Shown here: positions 35,240-47,612 of the stretch, piece by piece
Position numbering within the stretch: position 1 is the first letter of the stretch
How the letters are laid out: the number at the start of each line of letters is the position of its first letter
Made by a program: the position numbers and the translations under genes
NCBI GenBank assembly: GCA_019614645.1
Contig: JABWDB010000004.1
Span: 22,568,001-22,632,000, forward strand
Direction of reading: 5' to 3'
Source of the DNA: Stratiolaelaps scimitus
Taxonomy: Eukaryota > Arthropoda > Arachnida > Mesostigmata > Laelapidae
DNA: 64,000 nt
The notes under the pieces: model-generated
Database searches by the model: none
The model's input: the letters and a program-made list of their open reading frames with translations, nothing else
Told to the model about the DNA's origin: nothing

Positions 35240-38200
35240 GTGAGATACTCTTTTCGACGAAACCATTGAACCACTATACAAGAGTATATCTGTACGTACT
35301 GAACAAGGTATCATTTTGCGTACAGGGACATACGTAGACGGAACTGCAATTAATACACTTCACAACTCAATAGTGTGGAGTGCTCATAACAGCATCACAC
35401 TTATAACAACAACGTCATACACCTTGCAGTGCCGTTGCTGATATGTTTGCCTTTGTTACCAAAAGGAAAAATACAATAACCGAAAAAAAAAAAAAGTTCG
35501 CTAAAATTATCAACCTACGAACGGTGATTACACGATGAGTTGAATGGTAAATGCATTTTCGAGGTAAGGTCAGGACAAGGCCAGTGTCGTATGGAGGCCG
35601 AGGAACCACGAGACGTTCGGCCGGTGAACTGTTCGATGAACTCCTGGTGCGCATCCGACTATGAGCCCGGTGCAATCTCGCTGACAGGAACGGGCCCCCT
35701 ATGGTCGAAAGATTCCATTGTTTACGGATGAGACCATTCAGGCATTCATCTATTGAACAGGTTGGATCGCACGCGATCAGGAACCGCTCTCCCTGCCATC
35801 CGGTATTGCGCGGGGGGCGCTTCCAAGAAATGGGAACCTTCATAATTAATCTTCCAGGACCAGTTCACTGATGGCTGAACTATCTCCCCATACCCCCAAA
35901 ACTCTAATATGCATGGCTCGGTATTGTTGATCTGTCATACATATTATATGTGTATTTTTAGAGTAGACAAAAGTTATACCTATAATCAAAGTTCTACGAA
36001 ATCGGTGAACGCAATTTCACATATCATTAACGAACACACTGTATTATACAGGCAGATAGGTTTGCCTTAGCAAGGTATGGTTTCCTCTGCTCGGCAGCAT
36101 CTCATTAAAAGGCTTCACTTTTCAAGAAATGTGATACCGCACCTCAGTGATCATAGCCCATGTTAGGCTGAATCAGCGGTCTTGACGGAATATATCTTCA
36201 CTGAAACTAAATGGACACACATCAGAGGATCCGAATTCAGATATCGATATATATTCAGATAGTTCTTTTTTGTGCACAGATCGTTTCTGGTCTAAATTAA
36301 GCTTCCGTGTATATATATATATATATATACTTTGGCATCGGGTGCCTCTTAATCTAATTTATCACTTAGGCCACAATTGCCAGTGGGCCATGCAGTACCG
36401 TGGACGTTAAATGTCGGCTGAGAGTCAGCCCGAAAACCTGGCCTGGGTGCCCTGTTGGATTGAGCAGGCTCAATCCGTGGGCTCGCAGTTTTCTCCATTA
36501 GGGACCTATAGGTTCTCACGCTTATACATTGTTGCATAAGTTTGTTGCAGTACTGGTGCCTGCAATTGGTGAGCAGATAACCGAAACTGGAGACTTCCAT
36601 CCGGATCTGGCGTTAGCAGTGACACACCTGACTTTTAGTCAGGAACGTAATGAATAAGCATCTCTACTTAAATAGAACAGAAACAGGAACTTCGTAGTCA
36701 TTGATCAGATCGGTGACGTTAACTGCTAAAAACGCAGGTCAACTCACCAAATATTCATGTGATCGTGGTAACAGCGGTGTTCATTCAACAAATATCATTC
36801 CGAGTAGATAACGAACATAAGCAGGTTACGGAGGAGCACTTGCCACTGGTAAATGTCATAAACTGTGCCTGTCAAATCATAGATTGCATCCAGTGAAAAT
36901 ATGTCAATTTGACACAAAGATCATTTCCGAACGGGGTTTCGTAGCCTAGGGGGGCGACGATAGCGGTACTAAAGACTCTTTATTAACTCTTTATTAAAGA
37001 GTTACAATACTTACATGGTGGCGATATGTAAAAATTGGTCGGGAAGAAAATCGTTCATGTATTTTGGCCAAGCGGTTCTCAATACGCAACCCAATCAATG
37101 CTCGTCACCGTTGCAGATCCCAAATGGATTTCGTCGGACCGCTTTGTGAAGGGTTGTCCGATGAACTCCGCAGGCAAATGCCTGTCAAATAGTTGATGAG
37201 AATGTGCCGCCTATCTACAATGTCTCAGTTCCGAAATGTTACCTACGAGAACCCACCAGGTGCTTGTAACACTATGAGATGAAATATTCTAACCAATGAG
37301 GTCCAATCTCTTACAGACGTTCCAACAAAACACATTACTCAAACAGTCGGTGCTACAAGGCTTGAGGGACTGTTTCATGCCATATTTCAATGATCGTGTC
37401 TGATCTTCATTATTAAAATGAATAACACACACGCATTTTCAGGTATCGTTGCGTCGCCGAACACAATATTTGACCTGACCGATGCTGAGCTATTTTGACT
37501 ATCTGACGAGAATAGTACCCGAGGGCAGCATGTTCGCTGGTTCGACCTCCATTACACGGCATAGTCACTCTTTTGAAACAAACGGTGGACTGAATTTGGC
37601 ATCATTATTCAGATAAGATCGACAAAAGTCAATCAGTACTATACAGAATGACTAAGCCAATTACGTGGCTCAAGCACTAGTTTGAGGGTTGTTCTTATCG
37701 CTGTACCGAGTGATTAGATATTAGCAGCCACCACAACATATGCAGGGGCATGTACCTGGCAGTATGGTCGACTATGCATCTTGCTCAATAGCTTCTCGGT
37801 GACCGTAAATAGCCCTTGAAACGTCTTATTGATGATCTCTTCTTTACGAGTGCTCCCCTTGTCCTCAGGTACCGCCTTCGCCATAGCTTCGGCCACTTGA
37901 CATTAATAATAACCTAGACGTTGGAAAAAACGCAGACCCTTGAGCGCTCCGCACAACAACACGAGCATCTGCTTACACATTATTTATCCGGGAGGGGACA
38001 GCTAACGTAGGCAATAAGTGAATAGCAATGCTAGATTGTCCGCATGGCAATACTGATCAATTAACTACCCTAGTACGTATACAGCTATGTACCTTGATCT
38101 TACTCTGCTGCTCGTCTTCTCTCATATATACCCATATATTAAGCCGAACGTTCCTTCTCAAAGATAACATAGCTGCGTGGCTAGGTCAACTCTATATGTG

Positions 38201-41200
38201 GTATATATGGCTCATCGCATATAGATGATATCAAGGGTCTAAGGTAGAAATGCGACTTGGGCTGGGCAGAGCGCACGTGGACAGCTCCGTGAGGGCTATC
38301 TCTCAAAAAATTGAACAGAGGCATAATCAGGATATTCGTCTGGCCTATAGAATGTCCTGCAGCACCTGTATACACTTCAAAAGTTATTTATTCAAACATA
38401 CAGTAATTAGGAATACATATTACATAACCCTGTATACATATTACATAACCCGATAACTTTATGACTGCTTAGACTCCACTGCACACGCACTCATCATTGT
38501 TTGGTGTTGAGATGCTAATCCACAATCGAACTTGATATTACTCCGATACAAACCGAGTATTAAAGTATTATGAGTAATTATGATTTTAAGTTGTTTGAGT
38601 ATAAGTTGGTTTGAGCGAAAAACCTATGGACCCTGTGGAGCTTTTCCTGGCATATACATGTATATATATATATATAATAACAATTGTACAATTGTACCCA
38701 CACATCTAAGAACACCCTCCTCTATATATTCTTAATATAATATCTAGAACAAGGGGACCCTAGTTCCCCAGTCCTCAAGCCTGCCCAAAGCAGAAATTGC
38801 GTTCCCCCTTTGGATATGCAACGAACGTTGCAAATTGAGAGAGAGAGTTTGCGTGTTGCTTGATTGGGTTTGCTTCCATTTCGCAGGTATGAGCTCTCAT
38901 TGGAATCACATACATTATTTACTTAAATCTATAATATTTAGTGGCCCACAACGAGAATCATACGGCAACAGTAACTTCATCGGAGAAAATGACAACTACT
39001 AATGCACCTTTATCTTATCATTTTCTTTTAGTGGCACACGCCGGCCCACTCGGTAACATCACATGGTGTTCGGTGAGCGATGTCGAACATCTGAAGTGCA
39101 CGGAGTTCGCCGAGGCGGTGAGAATCTCGAGGCGTTTCAACGTTGACCTCTACTGTTCCCAGGCTCCGTCAAAAGACCAATGTATGAACTTCCTTGACAA
39201 CCAGAAGGTCGATGTTGTCGAGCTCGATCCCGGCGAGATGTATCAGGGTGGCGGACACCATTCGGTCATACCCATCCTTAGTGAGCTCTATGGAGCGGGT
39301 GAGTGTAGAATCACGTTTGTGTTCGGCAGCTTCATTCTCTGAGTTGCATTGTCAAGCCAGGTCGTTCTATTTCATAGATCGTCGGATCATTACTGTTGTT
39401 GTTAACTCCATAGAAAAACAGGTGAACAGCTAACTCATTTTCAGAAAAAAAAAAAATTAATATTAATAATATAGTGTAAGTATTGTTCAAAGGACTTTTT
39501 TGCAATTAGTAGAGCATGATCAGTTAAAGCTTGTACTGGATTTCTCTCTTTATCTGTCTTTGTCTGACCTTCCAGAGGAGCAGGCCGGCTTCTATTCAGT
39601 AGCGGTAATCCACGAGTTTGCCAACATTTCGGATCTTTTGCATCTTCGGGGCCGCCGAGCATGTTTTTCGTCAGTAGGCGATATGGCTGGCTGGGTCGTG
39701 CCCATGGCCCATCTCATCGAGAATCGTGTTCTTGAGGTAGGATAGTATTTCTAAATGTGTTCTACGGAAATAAGTATATATACATTAACATGCATACACA
39801 TATACATTACCCCGTTCATTCTCGAAGGCAGATCATACTATTATACCTCGATGTCCCGACAAACCGATGTTATTTTCGGAATCGTCAATACAATCGCTTG
39901 CTCCATGCAAGTCTGCAACTTTTCTTGCTTGTTGAGCCTCGCGAGCTGGGTTTTCAAATGTTCTTACAAGGACGGTAACGTTTCTGATCCATTTTGGCAA
40001 ATCGATAGCGATAGCTGTCCACAAATTGGGATTGAAGGCTGATGTTACTAGCTCACAATGCCAGTGTCCCGTCTCACAATGCCCTATCGTCTACAAAATC
40101 CTTGAGAAACTCATGACCCAAAATGCGCAACCATCTGAGCACAAACAGCCTCTGGGACTCCGCCCAACATGGACTCATCGGTCATCGTGTGCTCTATGTG
40201 TACTCAACTGTCGGAGATGATACACGGCTGAGCTATGTACGTATACCGGAAGGAGGCTTTCATTGAATGGTTGTGCCTCCCCATTGCTGTACGCTATCTT
40301 CGTTCCCGAGAGAACCCGTTTACCGCTCGTCAGAACATATGATACATTGCACTATGTTATCTTATTCGCGCATTATGTCTATGTTTGTTTTGTTTTTTAT
40401 ATATCAGGTTGACCCAAAAAAAATGACACGCCTATCGTCCTGCGGCGTATTCTTATTATTGGCCGGCTTGAATTCAAACTTGGCGAGTAGTGAGACACAA
40501 CGGTTAGTTTGATTGGGCGTTCGAAATGGCAACCGGTAGACCAGGTCCGTCAGTCAGGTTTATGTTTCAAGAGAATTATGTCCAGCTGAAAGCCATCGAA
40601 GGTTGGTTAGTGTGCATGGCCATAATGTCCTGAGTCGACGACAGGTGTGCCGTTGCTGTGCGCAGCTTAGTCAAGGTGACTGGGACATTATGAACATCAA
40701 GGGCGCCCACCCCTTCCCGAATCTCGATTCAACGAACGGATCGAGATAATCGAAAAAGCTTTTGAGAAAATTAGAGATTGGTCATTGACGACTTTGTCGG
40801 TTGAAATTGACGTGCCTCGTGAAATATGTTGCCTAATTATTAAAAATATTCTGAGGATGCAGAAAAAAGTGCTAAATATGTCCCTCATTAACTCGATCCT
40901 GGCTAACTGAAAATGCCTGAGGAGTGTTTGAAGACATATAGGGTATATAGACAATTTGAAGATACATGGGCAGCAAAAGAGTCGCTTGACTCGGCTCGAT
41001 ATCTCTAGTTCTTGAAGGGACCCATGAATAATTGGCATGGCAACAGGAAGCGCCGCTTGTGGCTGCTCGATGACAATGCTAGAGCACATCGTAACGATGA
41101 AATCACGTCCTGGCTTAAGGGCAGAAAGATTGAGCCGTGGCGTCACCCCCCCTATTCTCCCGATGTAAGTCGGTGTGACTACGGTTTCCCATTTTTTTGT

Positions 41201-44200
41201 TAGTTGTGGATAGCTATCGTGTTAGTGAAGCTGATATACTGATAAATTTTTAAGACGACTTCGCTGGGATGTGTTCATGTGTTCGATAGTGACGTTTCCG
41301 CGCGCTTCACCATCCTTGAAGCTAGGGAACCACACGGGGATCAGTTATCGATGGTTACCTTCCGTCTTAATTTTTTTAAGCAATTATTGCAATATATATA
41401 TATATATATATATATATATCGCAGGAATCTCTGTGATACTGAATTCATAAACTAAATCTTTATTTGTTTCAGGTGCTAGACTGCAATAATCTCGTCAAAA
41501 GCGCGTCACATTTCTTCGGGGCAAGTTGTGCACCGAATTCGCTCCTTGATAAGCACAACCCGACAGGTGAGTCCTCCAGTTACATCGGCTCTCGAAATAA
41601 TTGAGGGCTTTACCTTCGTGCATTTCCCGTTCGAGCAACAGATTTCCAAATCCATTGATCCATTAAATTTGCCATTCAGCATTTAGTAAAATGTCCATTC
41701 TGTTATAGATACGGGCAAGCACAATAACGCCAGTGAAACACCCGAATCTGCCAGAGAATATTTTATGAATAGCTGACGTGTCCCATAGAAGACCAGGATA
41801 ACGGGATCAGTCTCGCTAATGCACTGTCCTTGAGAGATGACCACATTCGAAGTGACTCTCTTACAGTCCACGTTTTTTTTATAATATCCGCCGTCTTTGA
41901 GATATTCGAAACAGCGGAATTTTAGCCAACCTTTAAGAATCGATATCTCGAGAACAGCGCACTAACGACGCTAATCCAGTTATCCTAGTACGATCAGGGA
42001 CAGAGACTATCTCTTAGAAAATTCGACTACACTCGGTGTGTTTAGGTAGACTGTAGTCCCCTTGATAGTGGTAGTGATTGATGATGCGTGAGGTTAACTA
42101 CTCCTGATTGTTTACTGGGACATTGCAAAATCCCCGGCATAAGCTACTGCACACATGGCTTGACAAAGATTACTCCTTCGTTAATGAGCCGGCAACACCG
42201 TTCAGCTACAAGAGGGCTTGTGCCTCGACTGTTCTTGGGGTAAATGTCATCGTGGCATTTCCACTGCGTTGATGATATCGTATGTACCTTGGAGCCATGG
42301 TTGTTATTGAAGAAACCCATTTTAGAGTTTATCTATCTCTCTCTCGACATTATGATCGGTGCACGGGTTCTAAGTGAACAAGAGATTTGATGATTATTTT
42401 GATTTGTATTAGTGCCTTTTACCGTTCCTGAATAAATTTCGCCGTCAAAGAAGACACCCACGTACTTGTGAAAATGAACATTGGCTTATTTGGCAGCAAA
42501 CCTCCAAATTGCAAAAGTTAGTCTGGAACTCCTTTGGACTAGAGCTCCCGTCGACCTAGACGACACGGCCCCCGAAGGGACACTTTTTTTGCCTGAATAT
42601 ATTGTAAGAATATCGTATATTGAAAATTACAAGGATCGAGATAATAAGGTGGTCTCTCGTGGATACAATGCACGTCTTCTCTGGGACAAGTACATCTCAG
42701 GCAGCGGGAACGGCTGGGCGAAATGGCTTCCGTTATTAGACGAGAAAAAATGGAATCATGTCGCTGACCCTAAGCCCAGGAAGAAGTCGGCAAGGTCATT
42801 GTGATATTAGGGTTTCTATGCACAAAGTTGTATGTTCTCATTATGATCACCGTCGCGTCACACCGCGGAATTCCCTGTAGCATTGTTCGTGTTCCGAGGA
42901 ATGAGCTCTTGTCAATACGCCGACGACGACGACCAGTAACATAATAGCACTCGAATTAGGTCTAACTTATAAGAATAACAAGCCTGTGGTATCAATAGAT
43001 CGGGAACAGTCGAGCACTTGTTCAAGTTCAACTCAAGAGTAGATACGGTCAAATCGCTAATTACTATTATTAATGATCGTTTACGGCATGCTCCTTAAAT
43101 AGGCGACAACCCTCAGCAGATGTGCGAGATCTGTGCGGGTCGCGGCGGAGACCGGTGCTCGGGGAACGATCCGTATGCAAACTACGATGGAGCGTTTCGC
43201 TGTCTCGAGAAAGATGGTGAAATTGCCTTCCTCAAACACACCACGATCCACGAAGCCACCGTCGATAATCCCTCGACGAAATTGAAGTAAGGATGTTATA
43301 TGTCTTTAATTTTGACCAACTCATTAACGGATCGATCTTGGAGCGAAGGTTGTGAGATTTCTGATAACGTCTGCTGTATGCGGAAACAGGAACATTGCAT
43401 AAACTCAAGCATAAAAAGCAGCCACCCTAGACAAAGAGAGGGTTCATCACTAACTATTATAACAACAGTGAGCAGATGGCGCGTTCTTTCAAATATTGCT
43501 CATCAAGTAGACTGGTATGATTCGATTTCGTGTTGCTAAACGAACGCCTGATGTGCCTACCTATGTCCGGGGCAGGTTGGGTCTGACCTTTAATTCCGTC
43601 GCGTGTGTTGAGAGGATGGATTGTCTTATAAAGGAGGAGGGGTACTCAAAGGAGAGATGCCATCGATAGACCAATGGTACCCATGTACACCTGAACAGTT
43701 TGCATATCAATACGTCAGTTGAAACGTTCTCTGCGCACCTGTTTCACTCGTTCTCTGATTTCTGTACATCCAGATACCGTTTGCTCTGTCCCGATGGACG
43801 TGTGGAGTCTCCAGACCGGTACGACAGGTGCAATTGGGGCTTCGTTCCACCAAACGTTATTGCTACAACCTCCGAGACATCGAGCGAGAGACGAAAAACT
43901 ATGCAAGACTTTATGATGGTAAGTTTTACTTGACGAGCCAACATTCTCGAACAGGTGGATGTCAACACCAGCTATTTTACGTACTGAGATGTTCAGTTAT
44001 CATAATAATATGATAAATACGAAGCAACGCTTGAAAATTGTTGTGAAATTGTATAGCCTTCACGCGCGTACGTACTACACTAACGTCTACAAGGATATTT
44101 CGTAGACACTTGCGGTCAACCTTCGATCGAAAATACGGTGTCCCTTGTAAATCGATGTATAATCATGATTTGTTCATATTCCAGCAAGCTCTACAGTTGT

Positions 44201-47200
44201 TCGGTAGGGCCCGGCTGGCCGGGCCGGACATAAATTCGGACGGCTATAACCTGCAGTCCAGTCATAACTACAACAGCCCCAGTGACTTTAACAGCAATCT
44301 GAATACCAACTTTGACCAAACCAACCCGTTCAACACAAACTCCGGAAGCCAGCTGAACAACAATCTCTATCAGTCGATCAACTCGTATGTATTGAAATTG
44401 TAACGTTTCAAATAACCATGATACCCCACTATTTTCGGGGGAGGATTCTGATCAGATGTTCTGGTCAGACGATTGAGCGATGATGAGTGGCAAGCCGCGC
44501 ACAAAGAGAGTTATCGTGTGAGACAAGCATTAAGCGGTGATGCCGATGAGGATATAATCATAGCATCAGAGTATTGTGGCATTTGATATTGGTGGCAATT
44601 TTTTGCACACTTACCGCTTTTCGCGTATTTGATATTAAGTTAGCGTGACTACTTCTCACTTAGCAGATCGGACTGTCTAACAAGGGAAATATTAACAATT
44701 TCTTTTCAAGCTTCTGGAATCGCCCTCCCATTATAAGGCGATCATCGAGAGACCGGTATACATATATATAATATCATTCAGTAGATTTGTCTATTTTAGC
44801 GAATTGCACTTGTAAATGTATCACTTAACCTTTTAAATATGCCATTGTTCGCTATCGCTTTATAATGTACATTGTATTGATTGCACAACGGAGACCGCCA
44901 AACGACAAGGGCTGCCTGCGAACGAGAAGTTGGTTCATTCCCGTTGGAATAATTTTGACGATTGACAATAAATTTCATCAGAACGAAAACAATATTCACG
45001 AAGGCTGAAATAGACCCCGTAGCCAATGACAACTACCTTCGTTAGGCTATTCGTTTTTGGTCAAACATTCGTTTCAACATCATGCGGCAAGGTCGCGAGC
45101 TCCTTCACAGTCAATCTCGTTCGTTCCTAAATGCTACCGAATCGAGTGAGACTTCCACTTAAAACGCTCCCAGAGGGAATTGACTCCCGTTCGAATGCTG
45201 GCCAGCTAGCGAGCGATCAGATCTTCATTTCGAGGCCGGAATGACGGCGTGAGCCGCACCCGCTTTTTGCTGCATCACTGTAGCTAACACTGTGTGTGGT
45301 TGATAATTTAATATTCATTCGTGTCGGTTGCTTACGCTGCGTGCCAGCTTGCGTTCTGTGTTGAGCAGGCGGCAGTTTCGACGCGTGCTGCATTCCTCCC
45401 GAGTGCACACGTTGGTTCCTGCCGCGCCAACAGTTGAAAGCGGTTGGAAATTCGACCAATGGACAAATCTGAAGGTACTCACTAAGTCATTGGGTGTGAA
45501 TGGGCATGCGTTTGCACATCTTTCGCAGCGATGCCGGAGCATGTGTATTTTGCCCAGCTATATATGTCGTGGTCACGTATACTGAGCGAGAAGCAGAGTG
45601 TCAATTGGGCTCGGAGTTAGCGTCGGAGTCAACCGTCGACCCAACAGGAGTTTGGGAAAAACAATTCTCGACCTGAGGATGTACCCTACGTCGATGTGAA
45701 GACTGAGCAATATCTGTAGATTATTGTTGGACTCGACGATAGTTGTCGCCACCGGCAACTAATATATTATTGGGTGACAATAGAACTAAACGCTTTATTG
45801 AAACATACAGTAATTTGGAATTATTTCTAGGGATTATAGGGGGGGGGGGGTATGAGGGCGACTTGCTGGGACCGGGGCTGAGGGCGACGAGATCATTTGT
45901 AACAGCTTTGATATCGAACGATTTTAATCGGTTCATTAGTAGGTTATGTTGGCGCCATAGAAATACATCAAACACCTTCTACTCGCAATATGATGATAGC
46001 TTATATAGTGACACGTATGGGTGGACCTTGTTGCTCATGCTGTTGTCGTTGATATATACAGCTACTACTTAAGCGCAGTTTCATGATCGGCAGAAATGGA
46101 TTCCAGCCCACGTCGCATCGATTGTAACATCGCAACTCTTCCGATTTCATTTTCCGGCTTCATTGTTCCCGTACGATATGACTATCTACCTGTCCCTCGT
46201 TTGGCCGGCTTGCTTCAATCGGCCCGACGACGACGTCCCATTGTCGTCCTCGGGTATTACTTCACCATCATCATCAGATCGGAGTTCCGGCCTCCGTGGG
46301 AGTCACGTCAGTCGAACACGCAGTTCAATCTGTTCAGAAAGTACGGCAACGGGTCGAATCTGCTGCTGCAGGATCGGACGACGCGTTTCGTTCGCCTTGA
46401 CGGTCAGAGGCAGACGTATGCCGGCTTCCTCGGCTCGCACATCGAGGTGTTCCAGCAGCTGGGAAAGTGTCCCGTGCCATCGGCCGGATTTTGTGTCGTA
46501 TCCTCGCAAGAATACGACAAATGCCAACGCATGCGGGTGAGTGGTTCAGGTCGAGGTAGTCAACATCGAGAGTAGTCGCAACTTTGTAGGTGAGCGGCAT
46601 CCACTGACTCAATGACTGCCTGCAAGGTAGACGGCCAGTTGGGGGTGTTCACACTCGAAGCGAAATGAGAGTTAGAGAGAGAACGACTAAGATACAGCAG
46701 CACGCCGTCCGTCCCCGTTAAAGCTTTCCATGTCAACCACTCTCAGAATGGGCATGCAGACAATATTCAGAGGAAGTTTATGATAGAACATCTCAATGCC
46801 AAAAGCAACGCGTTCTGCTGCTTCGAATTAAGGGGAAAGCGAAGCAGTTAGGTCTATTATGGCTGACTCGAGTCGAGTGATATTGTGTGTTGTATCTCAA
46901 TACATAGTCTCCCATCGATACGGTCAGCGTTTCACATTCAATGTATCTCTGGAGCACACGGAGAGCAAGGGTTCGAGTCCTGCTGCGTGACGTACGCGGA
47001 AGCTTGATCTCGCGTTGCTAACTATTGCTGAAGTGGGCCACTCAACGATGCTGGGGGTAGCCTCAAAAGTAAGATGAAAAACAGAAATGATTGAACAATG
47101 ACTTATTGACTTATTCGTTCATAACGAACTACGTTGCACGAGATGTTTGAACTGATGTCAGCAAGGGATGACTCGACAACCAGCTCCACAGGGAGCCAAA

Positions 47201-47580
47201 GGAACTTCCATGACTTGCTCTTTGATCGAGCTCGCTTGCAAAATGCAGGTGGTGATTGAACACCCTTCGAATGAAATGATTTTGACAGCCGCCGAAGAAA
47301 GCAATTTACTTGTCAGCAGATGTTGGCGCATTCAAAGCGTCTGACTATATGAATAATTTATTTCACTCGATTTGGGCCTTACGCAATGTCTTCCAGAGGC
47401 CACCCAGCATGTTTGATTGACTAATGTCTAGCGGACGTTGAGAAACCACGCGCTAAGTTATAGGGAATGACAACAAATGATAAGGCCGGATAACATACGG
47501 ACCACATATTTCATAGCCTTTATGCTCGTATTCTAGATTTACGACGTTATACTGAAAAAGATGCTTTATTAAACATTACA

Positions 47581-47612
<32 letters not shown>

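Noticed and set aside
39833..40024. Minus-strand 63-codon frame in the Tsf2 intron before the mariner
   Set aside because: Reads protein-like in part ([18 protein letters not shown]) but has no start context, splice borders or recognised family.
45811..46072. Possible extra Tsf2 exon ([10 protein letters not shown]...) following exon 7 in phase
   Set aside because: It contains a G homopolymer and no transferrin motif, and ends in a stop. Exon 7 joins 46278 directly with the expected QFNLF continuation.
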